Source of the DNA: Diadema setosum
Lineage: Eukaryota; Echinodermata; Echinoidea; Diadematoida; Diadematidae
DNA: 64,000 nt
Assembly: GCA_033980235.1 (NCBI GenBank)
Contig: CM067069.1
Span: forward strand, 2,348,255-2,412,254
Reading direction: 5' to 3'
Part shown: piece after piece, positions 35,250 through 48,023 of the stretch
Numbering within the stretch: position 1 is the stretch's first letter
Layout of the letters: the number at the start of each line of letters is the position of its first letter
Program-made: the position numbers and the translations under genes
Notes under the pieces: generated by a model
Told to the model about the DNA's origin: nothing
The model's database searches: none
Seen by the model: only the letters and a program-made list of their open reading frames with translations

Positions 35250-38200
35250 AGGGCTGCACACTAACCCATTTTTTCTGCCGGTCCGACATTTCTCTGTCGG
35301 ACCGGTAGATGCCCCGTTTTACCATTTTTTACCGGTCCGAACAGAAAACTTACCGGTCAACAACGGCAACCTAAAAAAACAATAAATGACTTGCAAGCTT
35401 ATTTTCTTGTTATTTATGGACGTACCCCTCCCCCCCCCCATGTACATTTTACAGATTTATATTTTTTTGAACTTGCATTATTTACTGCACAAGAATTTTT
35501 TTTTTTTAAATGAGAAAAAAAAATAGAATGTTTGTTCGTGAATGACAGTGTAAAATGATAATAAACAAAAATCAGATTGTATCATGCGTTTGTGACCTTT
35601 TCTAAACATCGGCGCACGAACTTGCTGCATAACCTGCTCTTGGTGCTCCTCAGTTGGAATGCGATGATTTAATGAATTATTTTAGCTGTGATATTTTTTG
35701 ATGCACGCGCTACAAGGGGTTCTTTATCTTTCTCTCGACACTCTCTTCGCATTTGTGCATGCGTTCTGAAAGGTGCACGACATGCAGGGCCGAATTCGCA
35801 ATTTTTTTTTGCTCCCATTTCTGACTCAAATATCAGCGGGATTGTGACGATTTCATGAATTACTTCGGCTGTAACATTTTATGATGCACGCGCCAAAAGG
35901 GGTTGAAAATGTGTCCTTTATTTTTTCCCGATAAACTCTTCGAATTTCGTAAATGCGTTCTTAAAAGATGTACCACACAGCCAAATTCACTATACTTTTT
36001 GCGCCTATTTCTACCTCAAATACGAGCGGGATTGTGACGATTTCATGAATAAATTGCTTCGGATGTAATCTTTTATGATTCACGCGCACAAAGGGGTTGA
36101 AAATGTGTCCTTTATTTTTTCCCGATAAACTCTTCGAATTTCGTAAGTGCGTTATTAAAAGATTTTACACACCGCCGAATTCATACTTTTTGCGCCTATT
36201 TCTACCTCAAATATCTTGCAGCGGAATTGTGGTGATTTCATGAATTACTTCGGATGTAATCTTTTGTGATGCATGCACCAGCTAAAATGGTTGAAAATGC
36301 GTTCTTTATTTTTCTCCTCATAATCTCTTCGCATTCCGTACATAAAGGTATACGACACTGCCGAATTCACGATCCTTTTTGTGCCTATTTCTACCTCAAA
36401 TATCAGCGGAATTGCGATGATTTCATGAATTACTTCGGCTGTAATCTTTTATGATGCACGCGCCAAAAGGGGTTGAAAATGTGTCCTTTATTTTTTCCCG
36501 ATAAACTCTTCGAATTTCGTAAGTGCGTTCTTAAAAGATGTACCACACGGCCGAATTCATGATACTTTTTGCGCCTATTTCTACCTCAAATATCAGCGGG
36601 ATTGTGACGATTTCATGAATAACTTTGGCTGTAATCTTTTATGATTCACGCGCAAAAAGGGGTTGAAAATGTGTCCTTTATTTCTTCCCGATAAACTCTT
36701 CGAATTTCGTAAGTGCTGTAAAAGATGTATACACACCGCAGAATTCATACTTTTTGCGCCTATTTCTACCTCAAATATCAGTGGGATTGTGACGATTTCA
36801 TGAATAACTTCGGTTGTAATCTTTTATGATTCACGCGCAAAAAGGGGTTAATCTCTTCGCATTCTGTACATAAAGGTATACGACACGACCGAATTCACGA
36901 TCCTTTTTGCGCCTATTTATACCTCAAATATCAGCGGGATTGCGATGATTTCAGGAATTACTTCGGCTGTAATCTTTTATGATGCACGCGCCAAAATGGG
37001 TTAAAAATTTGTCCTTTATTTTTTTCTCTTCGCATTTCGTAAATGCGTTCTTAAAAGATATACGACACGACCAAAAATCATGATTCTTTTTGCGCCTATT
37101 GTTTCCTCAAACTTCAACGGGATTGCGATGATTTTATGAATTATTATTCGGCTGTAATCTTTATGGTGCACGGGCCAAAACAAGTTGAAAATGTGTCCTG
37201 TTTTTTTCTCTCAATAATCTCTTCGCATATCGTACATGCGTTCTTAAAAGGTAGGCCTATACGACACGGCCGAATTCACGGTCCTTTTAGCGCCTATTTC
37301 TACATCAAATATCAGCGGGATTGCGATATTTCATTAATTATTTCGCCTGTAATCTTTTGTGATACACGCACCAGAAGGGTTGAAAATGCGTTCTTTATAT
37401 TTCTCAAAAATTTTCAAAATTATACACTGCACGCAGGGCTGAATTCGAGATTCTTTTGCGCCTATTATCGTTTACTCAAATTCCAATGGGATTGCGATGA
37501 CTTCATGAATTACTCTTCAGCTGTAATCTAAAGTTTATATGACGCAAGCGCCAAAGGGGGTTGAAAATGTGTCCATTATTTTTCTCCTGCTAATCTCTTC
37601 CCATTTCGTACATGCGTTCTTAAAAGGTATACGACACGGCCGAATTCACGATCCTTTTTGCGTCTATTTCTACCTCAAATATCAGCGGGATTGTGGCGAT
37701 TTCATGAATTACTTCGGATGTAATCTTTTGTAATGCACGCACCAGAAGGGTAAAAATGTGTTTTTTATTTTTCTCCCGATAATTTCGTTGCATTTGTGCA
37801 TGCGTTTTTGATAACCAACACGGCATGCAGGACTGAATTCAAGATCTTTTTGCGCCTATTATTTCCTCAAAATAATTCAACGGGATTGCGTTGATTTCAT
37901 GAATTGTTATTCGGCTGTAATATTTTATGATGCACGCACCAAATTAATGTGTCCCTATTTTTTTTTTCTCCTCTATAAAAATCTCTTCGCATTTCGTACA
38001 TGAGCTTTTGAAAGGTGTATGACGCAGCTGAATTCATGATCCTTTTTGGGACGATTTCTACCTCGTATAAGCGGGACTGCGATGATTTCATGATCTTTTT
38101 TTTCTCCCTTGTATTATCTCTTCACATTTTGTAAGGGCCGATTTCGTGATCCTTTTCGCGCCTATCTTCATTATGAGATCATTCTGAACGAATGAAAATA

Positions 38201-38846
38201 TTCATTTACTGTATCGCTGAATATAGAATATGTTTTTACTTTTTCTAAAAATCGGCACAAGTGGATAAATTAGTTCTAACATGTCAACTGTCACGCAGCT
38301 GCGAAGCCGGGATCGGATCGATCTTGCGTTAAAAAATCAGGAGTAAAATGACCCAGAAATGCGTGCGCTTCTATCAATGCTTCTTGTCTGGCATGACCGC
38401 AGATCGCAAGCAAACGAACAAACAAAACAGGGATCGGGGAATTACAATCCATGCATTTCAACAGTTACATTGTACCGTACATGCTCTGCATGTATTGCAT
38501 GGCATGGCAGTGCGTGGTGAGCAGCGCCAATGCGAAAGCGAGCGCGAATACTACAGTAACTGGTCAACTGCTAGTGCTCAAAACTAATATTATGTTTACT
38601 GTACAAATTGCACCGGTAGACATAAACGAAAACTTGCGTAAAACTTGTTGAACAATGCGATATCTTGCATTCTGTTTCTCCCTGATCGGGGTTGATCTTT
38701 TTCTTTCTACTGACCCCGCCAGTGCTTTTTTTTTTTTTTACTGGTCATGTCGGACCGGTAACTTGTGGATTTCCTGAAAAGTTACCGGTCCGACAGTGAC
38801 TTTTGCCGGTCTTTGACCGTCGGACCGGCGCCAGTGTGCAGCCCTG
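35250..38846. mobile_element. 3.6-kb hAT-like element carrying a satellite array (family G)
   Basis: Ends (C)AGGGCTGCACACT and AGTGTGCAGCCCTG are inverted repeats of the CAGGG/CCCTG type and are flanked by a 7-8-bp direct repeat, both hallmarks of hAT transposons. Subterminal ACCGGTCCGAC/GTCGGACCGGT words recur at both ends (35,278-35,365 and 38,748-38,830) and are probable transposase-binding sites. Between them are about 13 copies of a ~190-bp tandem repeat and a short unique tail. No hAT transposase or BED-finger frame is seen, so it is non-autonomous. Confidence 0.75.
35590..38170. repeat. ~190-bp satellite array inside family G
   Basis: Each unit has GCGCCTATTTCTACCTCAAA, then a CAGCGGGATTG segment, GATTTCATGAATTACTTCGG, TGTAATCTTTTATGATGCAC and GAATTC-containing spacers. 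Unit markers lie near 35,813, 36,001, 36,190, 36,381, 36,571, 36,757, 36,910, 37,091, 37,291, 37,459, 37,661, 37,851 and 38,050. Central units are most alike; the edges are diverged or truncated. Similar peptides recurring in open frames here come from the repeat itself. Confidence 0.85.
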
Positions 38847-38854
38847 CTTATTCC
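38847..38854 (+). repeat. Target-site duplication, right
   Basis: CTTATTCC, the partner of 35,242-35,249. Confidence 0.75.
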
Positions 38855-39164
38855 TACCAGTATAGGGCTCAATAATTTCTATGGCATTTTAGTTCAGCTG
38901 AAGTTCAGGGAAATGGAGTTGATCATCTGTGGAGCATCATCACCTTACCTGTAAAAAGTTGGAGATAGCGAAATGAAGAAAAATTTGTGGTAAGGCCAGT
39001 TATTGCATGATAACCTTTTCAGTTGTCTAATTTTCAATGTAAAAAAAAAAGCTTTTCTTGTAATGAAGTAGGAAAATTATGTAGTGCATCAATTTAAAGC
39101 TTAACATCAGGCAAATTCATATCTGTCCAAAACAAACAAACAAACAAACCACAAAGCTAAAAGT

Positions 39165-39393
39165 TTGTAAAGTTTGTCATGTGACAAGTGTCCAGCTTCT
39201 GTTTGAATGCAGCATGTGTTTCTTTTCTTTTTTTTTTTGCACTTGCTCCCAAGTGAACCAAACTTTGAGAACTTATCAAGAACTGTAATTTTAGGAAGTT
39301 TGGCCGCCAGTGTGAACTGATGAGCAAACTTCACGAAGATATCTGGAATGTCCACTTTGAGAAGTTTTGCCAGTGTGAACACAGCTAATGTCA
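39165..39393. repeat. Dispersed repeat (family J), copy 1
   Basis: Shares AAAGTTTGTCATGTGAC, GAGCAAACTTCACGAAGA and TTTTGCCAGTGTGAACACAG with 59,271-59,555. It is partial. A minus-strand frame of 141 codons covers it but has no domain and a poly-K run from a T-tract. Confidence 0.6.
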
Positions 39394-39994
39394 CTCTATC
39401 CGCGGTCATTTCAAGGTACATACTGAAAGATATAACAAAAAATAACAAAGATGCAGAATGCAGGGAATCCGACCCGCTTCCAAGTGCAGCCAGTATACAC
39501 ATTGCATCTCTTTTGTAAACGAAAGGTGACAAGAGCTATCACCTCAATTGCACATAAATAGGTATGATTTTCTAGAGAGTTCTCATCCAACTCAACCGCC
39601 CCCAGATTTCTTTTTGACGGTAGAAACTAGAATTTACACACTTTACTTCAGCATTTACAAATAAATGATGAATATGGCCTCATTCAATTAATACAGTTTT
39701 ATATCATTTGCATATTATATATATGAAAATATATAATTATGTATATGTTACAAATATACAAAAAGAAAGAGAGAGAGAATAAAAAATGTTCATGTTGTCA
39801 TTTCATTGTAACAGTGACCGTGCCACAGTAAAGTTAAAGACTATTCTGTGTTATGACTTTCATCATCATCATCATCATCATACCATTTTTATCTGGATCT
39901 GTCCCCCCCCCCCCCCAAAAAAAAAAAGGGGGGGCAAAATTACCTCACAGCAAAAGCTCTCACACCTTCAGAGATGAATAATATTATTTTTAAC
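39394..39994. other. No gene recognised; simple repeats
   Basis: (ATC)n at 39,861-39,880 and C14-A12-G7 at 39,903-39,935; AT-rich elsewhere. Confidence 0.6.
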
Positions 39995-40086
39995 TTAACA
40001 AATTGAGGATGGGCTGATTTTGCTGCAAGACACGTTTCCCTTAGACAACTGTCTGAATATACTCATGACTAGCCTTCAGCAGGTCA
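39995..40086 (+). mobile_element. piggyBac-type mini-MITE (family A), copy 8
   Basis: Decayed copy: TTAACAAATTGAGGATGGG at the left, GCCTTCAGCAGGTCA at the right, with the internal GCTGATTTTGCTGCAAGACA and TGAATATACTCATGACT segments recognisable. Confidence 0.65.
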
Positions 40087-43000
40087 GTGGAAGATTCCTT
40101 GAATGTTTAGAAAAAGAGGAGCCAAGGTGATAAAGTTCTTTCATTTTATTCTGCAAATATCTTGTTGGATCAGAGTTAACATTTCATGTGTTTTTAGTTT
40201 TGCGAAGAGCACCCAACTGATGAAATTTGCAAAAATAAAAACCTCGAGAAATATACAGTGCATACAGTCCATTGCAGTTTCTGACTTGTATTATGGACAT
40301 AGAAAATGAGAGAGAATGAAAATTAATGAAAATGAAATTAATCCATGATTTCTGCATCCATGAGAAGAGTCTATTTCAGTGATCCAAACTCAGGTATGCC
40401 TACCATAATATGTTGCTATAGTGACAATGGAACATATGAGACTAAATATATGGCTCTCTAAAATTTCCTTCTTTGTCACTGAGTCTGTACATGAAATATG
40501 CATGCCTTTATCTATATATAAGCAGCACACACATAACACATATTGTTTTCATAGGCACTCATGCATGCATCTCTTTCTCATCCACATGTCTGTTTATCAG
40601 TGTAACTGTGTGTGTGTTTTGTCTGGCAGTCTGTGCGTGTGTAAAGTGAAATCTGTTTAGACAGATGGGTGTTGATGACGGATTTCTTATTATGCTTGCT
40701 GAAACAGTGTTGCACCTGGAACACAGTGTGATATGCCATGTAGTTCAGTTAGATATGGTATGATAAGATACAATTATACTATCCTTTAATCCTGAAATGA
40801 TGTGTTTATGTCGATATGGTGGTAAGAGTGAAAGACAGAAAGAGCAACATACAGAGAAAACAAAAGACAGAGCAACAGAGAGATAGAGATGACAGTATAC
40901 ATTGTGTAGGTCATTGTAGTAAAAAACAGTAGAGCATCAATTGAGGAAAGGATGATGGGGGGGGGGAGCTTAATTGGGTGTGGATGGAGGACTTTGTGTC
41001 GCACAAAAATGAGAGAGGAAAATCATAGAAGGATGGACATGGAAGAAAGAAATAGGAGAATGGATTAATGCAGCCACTGTGAGCAAAAGAATGGATGTAA
41101 AGTCAGTCAAAAAACTTGAATGCAAATATGTAATGATAAAGGCAGAAAGTATGAAGGAAATAAGACAGGGAGGGACAGGATGAATGCTGAGAAAATGAAA
41201 ATGCCATGATGTAATGAATGTGATGAAATGAGATCGCTGGAGCGATGGTCATGTGACACTCGATATGATAACAGTCATTTCCCAAGTGCACTTGGCATTT
41301 GCGTGATCCAGAGTCCGTTTGCCCGCAATTTGTAAGCGATCTCTGCGATAGATGCCCTCCACCTCCCGGTGTCAGGGGAAGTGATGCTGGAAGCCTTGTA
41401 GGGATGATGACACCTATCAAAGTTAGGGGGGTGTACTACCGGAGCTGATCAAGAGCATTTCATTAACTCTTGATTTGATTGTCACTTATGTCCTTTTCAT
41501 GCATCAGGAATAATAAAAAAAAAAAAACACCCAAAACCCTCTTTCATTGGATGTTAGTAGTAAAGTGGGCTAAATAGGGTGATTTGGTTTTAAAAAAAAA
41601 AGTACTAGTCAAGAATCCATAGTGCATTTGTCATTTTTTGACTTATTGAATTAAGAAAATTAGCTCAAAATTTGACCTAAGTTTTCTTGTACCAGTGGCT
41701 TCATTGTGTCTCTTTCTGTGTAGTAACAATGTCATAATCAATAAAATGGTGATTAAGTGTATACAAAACCTTTTCAAGATCAAAATTGGATTTGCATCCT
41801 TCTGATATGCCATTTTGATGCAGCATTTGAACACACACATCTTAGTGTTAGCTGCAGCTTTTTCTTTGGAGGTAAGGTGCTGGGTTATCTTATTTCTTGC
41901 TTCCCAAATGATTTGGTTTTGGTCTTTTTGTATACAGCATCAGCTTTTTTTTTTTCTCACATCATGTTTTGTAATTTAGAAATATTTGCCAAATTTACAC
42001 TTTGATGATGAATATGAAGAGTATGATTGCAAAACAGGTGAAATGCCATTTTAAACATTTTAGATTAATTCTGTCATCAGAAAGAGCAAGATAAAATCTT
42101 CCACAGATACCACACTCGTTGCATAACAAGGAGTATTCTTGTAGTTACTTGTAGTCCCACGTTTTCTCATTATTTTCTGTTTTGCAGTTTAACCGCTAAT
42201 ATCTCAAATTGACAAGAATGGAGTTGACTCGTTTTGCTACAAAACTCTTCATGTAATGTTCAAACCTAATGTGATATCACCCCACAGTCAGAAGGAGTCA
42301 AGTGGGTCTGCACAAAGTCTATTAAAATCTGAGAATCTCTTGAGGCAACAGGACAATCTATTCATGCATTATATCACACAAGAGAGAAGGAAAACTGAAA
42401 ATATTGACATCATGTCTTTGATTTGCTAACCATTTTCATGAATATTCAGACCTTGTATCCCTTTGATGCCTTTTGGATAAAGATTCTTTAAATGTTTTAT
42501 ACATGGTAAAAGAAACAATAGAACAGAATAAATTATTCAAATAGCATCTGCTGCATGAGAGAAATTAACCAGCTGACAGTTTTCACACAAAGTTTGATCT
42601 AGAATTGGATTTCATCGTCCAGAATACTGGTTCATCATCCCTACCCCCTCCCCACCCCAAACCTCAACACCACTCTCTCTATGCCCCTGCTAGCGCCTGC
42701 TGCCCGTAACTTTCAATCTGCTAGCTGTCTGTCTGTCTGGCAGGGAGAGCACATGATGCAGATTAGTCATCGATTTCTCAGGGTGCTGAAAATGCTAAGA
42801 TCTCAGAACGAGACGCTTCAAAGAAGGAATGAAAAGATTCAGCCGGCCCCACCCTCACCCCCCACCCTGCGGCAAGCGAGCATGACGCACATACATGAAT
42901 CTTTCAGATTTTCCGCTTGCTTTGCTACCAATGGTTCATATCATCTCATGACCAATCTTTATAGCTCAGTGAGCCGTCTTACTTTTGTGGTTTTCTCAAC

Positions 43001-43270
43001 TCTTTGTCAGTAGCAGAAGCAAAATTGTTTTTTTTTTTTCACCCAGCAAAATGAAATTGATTTAACATTCCCCCCCTTTTTTTTCTAACCACCTCATAAC
43101 TAGTTCTTTGTTTCACCACCTTTTCCCCCTTTTTTTTTTGACTTCTTTTTTTTCTGCATATTGGCTGTCATGGTCCCTACAATGTATATATATATATATA
43201 TATATATATGTACCCATTTTCTCCTTCTTTTCTATTTCATTCTCATTACATCATTGCTGTGTGTGCTACC
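40087..43270. other. No gene recognised
   Basis: Unique DNA with a G10 tract at 40,957-40,966 and (TA)n at 43,184-43,209. A GC-balanced stretch with a 110-codon frame at 42,681-43,013 shows no domain. Confidence 0.5.
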
Positions 43271-43363
43271 TTAACCTGTTGAGGATGAGTCCCGAGTATA
43301 CTCGGGCAAGGGTCTATGGGAAATGCGTATTGTAGCAAAATCAGCCCATTTTCAATGGGCTAA
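43271..43363 (-). mobile_element. piggyBac-type mini-MITE (family A), copy 9
   Basis: TTAACCTGTTGAGGATGAG at the left, CAATGGGCTAA at the right; the internal palindrome CCCGAGTATACTCGGG is perfect. Confidence 0.75.
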
Positions 43364-44090
43364 GTAATTACCCTAGCTCAAGACCAACTTAGACATTTTG
43401 TTTGAGTTAAAATGGAAAGGCTCATTATATAAAAAAAAGATGACTCTTCATAAGAAAGAAGGAAAAATGAAAGTAACCAAAGAAAATATCTTGTTTGGAT
43501 GTTATTGGATGTGCCTAGCCAGCAGTGCAAGTCACTGTACATGCTGTCGTTTAAAGATACCGCTTTAATGCTTGAGCGCATGTCATTATCATGAGTGTAC
43601 CCATTCTTTACCCAAAACCCGTCTCTCCCCCCACCAACCCACCCCCATCCCATGTGTGCATGTACATGTGTGTGTGTGATAAGGCACATGTACATGTATC
43701 AAATATTGACAGATGCGGGTGATTGCGTAGCAATGTGGCGGGCGGAAAAGAAACTGAGACACTGCTCCTGCCCATCACTTCCATGCACACATTTTACCCA
43801 CCACAGTTTGACAAACCGCACCACCACCGACGCATACTAAATCATTTGAGGTGTCATTGATGCACGTGTAGAAAAGCCTTGGAGGCAGGTTTGGGAAGAT
43901 GTGATTAGCCCTCAATCATCCACAGATGAAATTTGATGATTTTTGGCATTGAGCTGTCGAGTCAATTTGCTCAGAAAATTTTGACAGTCTGTCTTTGTAA
44001 TGTGAATCCAGATTATATCGCATTACTCTCTGTGTGCATTTGAGGTGTGCATCCAAAACAAATGCCAAAAGTATGTACAGTGTATGTACA
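43364..44090. other. No gene recognised
   Basis: Unique DNA with a C-rich and TG-rich stretch at 43,620-43,680. Confidence 0.5.
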
Positions 44091-44096
44091 CACACA

Positions 44097-44178
<82 letters not shown>
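44091..44178. repeat. (CA)n(TA)n compound microsatellite
   Basis: About 23 CA units followed by about 20 TA units. Confidence 0.95.
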
Positions 44179-44180
<2 letters not shown>

Positions 44181-44365
44181 TTTGAAATATTTGAGATTTA
44201 AGCTCCTGAAAAAACAAAGAAAATGACTGAGATATATGTGATAATTTTCATAATATCTTCAGATGTATTTCTTATGTATTAAGTAAAGCATCATTGAAAA
44301 AATTGAATGTCGTTTATCTGTTTTTGCGTTAAAAATCTTTATACGTAAATATTTATGTATATACC

Positions 44366-44582
44366 ATGGCTTAACATTAAGATTTTTCCATGGTGGCCCA
44401 TTCAGGCCACTTAAATCTTTAAATCTAAATGTATAAGTTGGCCCCAAATAAAAGGAAACATAACAATCCACTTTTAATGTTAGTTGCCCAATCAGCCCCC
44501 CCCCCCCAACCTTTTTTGGAAACTTGGTGGCATGACATCAAGTTTTTTGTGGTCCTTGGCCACCACTACATTCCACTGATAT
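44366..44582. mobile_element. hAT-like MITE (family K), copy 2, decayed
   Basis: GGCTTAACATTAAGATTTTTC, the GGTGGCCCATTCAGGCCACT segment and GGAAACATAACAATCCACTT match family K. The terminal CAGGG is lost, and a C12 tract (44,496-44,507) has expanded inside. Confidence 0.5.
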
Positions 44583-46042
44583 CACTCCTATATGAACAGT
44601 AATGATGACTAAAATGCTAATACCTTGTTGTCTTTATGCTGTTTTGTGTCTACTATTCTCATACACAGGTCATACTGAGTTGAAAAACCCAGTATAACAT
44701 CACATATAATACTATTCTAACAACAATATAAGCATTAACAAATAGTATAAATGTACCATTGGACTGTGGATGTAAATTGTGAATAGATTGGCTTGTCTCA
44801 TGTATATTACCTGATATCAACATAACGGTGGTTTTTATATATGAGGAAATTGATTGCAAAATGGGTTAAGCACTGATTTTGAACAATTTTATATAAGTTT
44901 ATCATAGGACAAAGCAAAATAAAACCTTTATAATGACACCACACTTATTACTTATAAAGAAATATTTTAAGTTATGATTAAAACAGCCTGTAGTTATTAT
45001 TATTTTCTCTGTTTTTTTAGCAGCTTTAATCACAAATATCTGAAATTAACCAGAATGGAATTAACTCATTTTGTCATCAAACTCCCCATATATTCATCAT
45101 AATAGAATATAGTGGCAGAAGGTGTAGTTTCCAGTGCATCATATATGAATGTTCTGTGATTGGAGCCGAGAATACACGGATAGCCAAGCTGTGATCTGAT
45201 TTATTGAGGGACCCCTTGTGCCAGCGGAAAGGATGGTGGGGTTATAAGTGGAATTTCCGTCAGCGATGTCGGCTCGATATATTTAGGGATCCATTAGTGA
45301 ATTGCAGAGCATTTAGCGAGGAAGCCGAGCAGTCCCTGCCGCTGACTGATGGTTCTAATATGGAAGGTCTGTGGATTTGAGGTGAGGCTTTTCCTTTTAA
45401 GCTCGGAGTCCCTGGATCCAAATTCATTCTTCAAACGGCAGCAAACATCTGAATGTACGTGACTTGGAAGACAAATCATTTTTAGATTCAACTTAGGTAT
45501 TTTTGAGAAGAAAATTGGATCACAAAATCTTCATTCACAAACATGTGAATGCCTGGAATGTGATGAAAATGTGATGTGAAGTTTTTGAATTGGAAAATGT
45601 CAGTGAAGAGATGGTTCCTTTGGTATGGAGGCAGAAAGTCATTAATGTTGTGCAAAGTTTTTGAACTTACACCCTTCTGCATATCGAGTGATCTAGTGAA
45701 GGAGTACAGTATATAAAGGGGCACTCAGTGGGAAGTTGGCCCTTAACCCTGTATCACCTGAAGTCACTTCTTGAATATCATTAACCACTTTTACACACAA
45801 TAGTTAATAGTTTTTCCATTGTGATACAAAACTGGAGTTTATTTGTTACCATTCACACACACACACACACACACTGCACGTGACAAATTGTCACAATGTT
45901 TGAACTTAAAAGTCAACATTGATCAGAGTGTAGCAAGAAGCTTTCAAAAGGGTGCATAATGATTCAAGAGAGGGAAAGGTGTGATTTGATGTAAAATTTG
46001 GCCAGTGACAATGTACAATGTAAATGCAACTGTATTATCAAG
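44583..46042. other. No gene recognised; GC-balanced island
   Basis: Mostly AT-rich unique DNA. About 45,160-45,470 is GC-balanced, free of simple repeats and has words such as CAGCGATGTCGGCTCG; a candidate conserved regulatory element or untranslated exon by composition only. Confidence 0.45.
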
Positions 46043-46127
46043 CTTAAACCGTTGAGGACGGGCTGATTTTGCTCCAACATGCATTTTCCATAGACACTTG
46101 CCCGACTGTACTCGGGACTTGACTAAA
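46043..46127 (+). mobile_element. piggyBac-type mini-MITE (family A), copy 10, 3'-truncated
   Basis: TTAAACCGTTGAGGACGGGCTGATTTT... is well kept, but after CTCGGGACT the right inverted end is missing. Confidence 0.65.
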
Positions 46128-46371
46128 ACCTTGGCATCATGGTTAGCTAACAAGTTACAATCATTAGGTGATCCGAGTATCCTCTCGGATCACCTTCTGT
46201 ATCTGTACTGATTCTTTGTTTTCCTTCTTCTTCTTCTTCTTTATTTCTGGACAAAATTTGTGTATCGATTAGCTCAGAAAGTCCTCTTCCTGTCAATGTC
46301 AAAATTATACCATATGTGTATCATGTCCCAAAGACGACGGGTCAAGTAAAATCATAGTGATCAGTCGACCG

Positions 46372-47024
46372 TGACGTCACTATGACGTCATTATATGAAA
46401 ACACATTTTCAATCATATCTCATTAATGGAATGGAATTTTTCATTGAAATTTACGTCACATATATTTCAAGTTATGCACATTCTACTCATATTATCAAAA
46501 TTCATATTTTCTCTTGATACGTGCGGGTATGCGCGCGTTGAAATATTTGTATGCTCAAATCGAGCTGAAAATTTTTTTGCACACGTTTCAGACCATTTGG
46601 AGCATTTTTTGAAAAATTGAAAAAATCGGACGGACGCGTACGCGCGCACGCATATACGCACGCACAGCTCATATGCAATATAAATTTCCCGTTTTTTCAC
46701 TTTGATCGGATGTCTGAAATGTCAAGGAATATTTCTACCAAGTTTCAAGTCAATCCGACTCAATATGACGTCATACGGGCCCGTCAAAGTTGAAATTCTG
46801 CGCGCGCGTCAATGGCGATATACATTGCAACTATGCAAAAAAACAGCCAATTTTAAATCCGATTTTACTCGTCAGGATGGACGGTGACCCCCTATTTTCT
46901 TTACATATTCTGAAAGCTGATGAGTTATACATGTCATTTCATGGGTTGGCGATGCTGAAAAAATGATTAAAAGATATAAAATTTCTTAATAAAATAAAAA
47001 AAGGAAATTTTCAAAATGACGTCA
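46372..47024. promoter_or_regulatory. Four CRE-type TGACGTCA palindromes
   Basis: Exact TGACGTCA at 46,372-46,379, 46,383-46,390, 46,766-46,773 and 47,017-47,024, all inside the 5' part of family I. TGACGTCA is the CREB/ATF consensus. Whether any protein binds here is unknown. Confidence 0.5.
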
Positions 47025-48023
47025 TCAAATTTTAAGTTCATTCGAGCGTATCTCACTAATCCTTTGCCAATTTTCACCCAGATTTCAGTATGTTGTAGCT
47101 TATTAAATGCTCTTTCATTTTTGTAATAACAATATTTTGATTAGATGACGGCATCACCTCGTAAAAATGGATTGAAAGTAATCTTGTCAAATTTGACCAG
47201 TTTACATGTTATCTCTATGGGAGTGCAGTTTTTCTGGAAATGAAAATTGACATGACTATCTTTATCGAGCACTAGCTCACTTATGCTTTGGTGAATTTCT
47301 CCCAGATTTTAATATGTTGTAGCTGAGACTTTGTGCTATCGTAATGTGCCCTTCGTTTTTTCATACGATATCTGCATCACATCAAAAAACTTGTTTGAAA
47401 TTAAAGCTTATCATCGATGTATTGGGATATTTCTTTCTTTCTGCAACTTTTTTTGCAATAACTCAAGAAAAACAGCCTCTATCACCCCCATATTTTGCAC
47501 ATGCTTAGTTCATGTCACGTGCATTATTTCATAAAATAACAACTACTTGATCGGACACCATCTTCGGTATGGTAATTAGGGTCAAAGGTCATATATGTTT
47601 TATCCTGTATCTTGGTGAATACATGTCCTATCTTTCCCATATTTAAATTTGCACACGCAAAGATCATGTTACAAGAATCATTTCACAAAATAACTACTTT
47701 TTGCTCAGATGCCATGTTGGGTGTGCAAAGTGGGGTCAAAGGTCATATGTACTTCTTTCTGTATCTTCGTTATGACCTGTTATCTCTATGGGAGGGAATT
47801 TTTTTAAATGTGAAAATTGACATGATTTTCTTTATCGAGCATTAGCTCACTTATGCTTCGGTGAATTTCTCCCAGATTTTGATATGTTGTAGCTGAGACT
47901 TTGTGCTATCGAAAGTGTGCCCTTCGTTTTTTCATACGATGTCTGTATCACGTCAAAAAACTTGGTTGAAATTAAAGCTTATCATCGATGTATTGGGATA
48001 TTTCTTTCTTTCTGCAACTTTTT

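Noticed and set aside
37136..37733. Open frames with recurring peptides resembling a repeat protein
   Set aside because: The recurrence is the ~190-bp satellite unit translated; frames break between units by indels.
39107..39532. 141-codon minus-strand frame
   Set aside because: It runs through the dispersed repeat family J and a T-tract giving poly-lysine; no domain, and the second repeat copy does not keep the frame.
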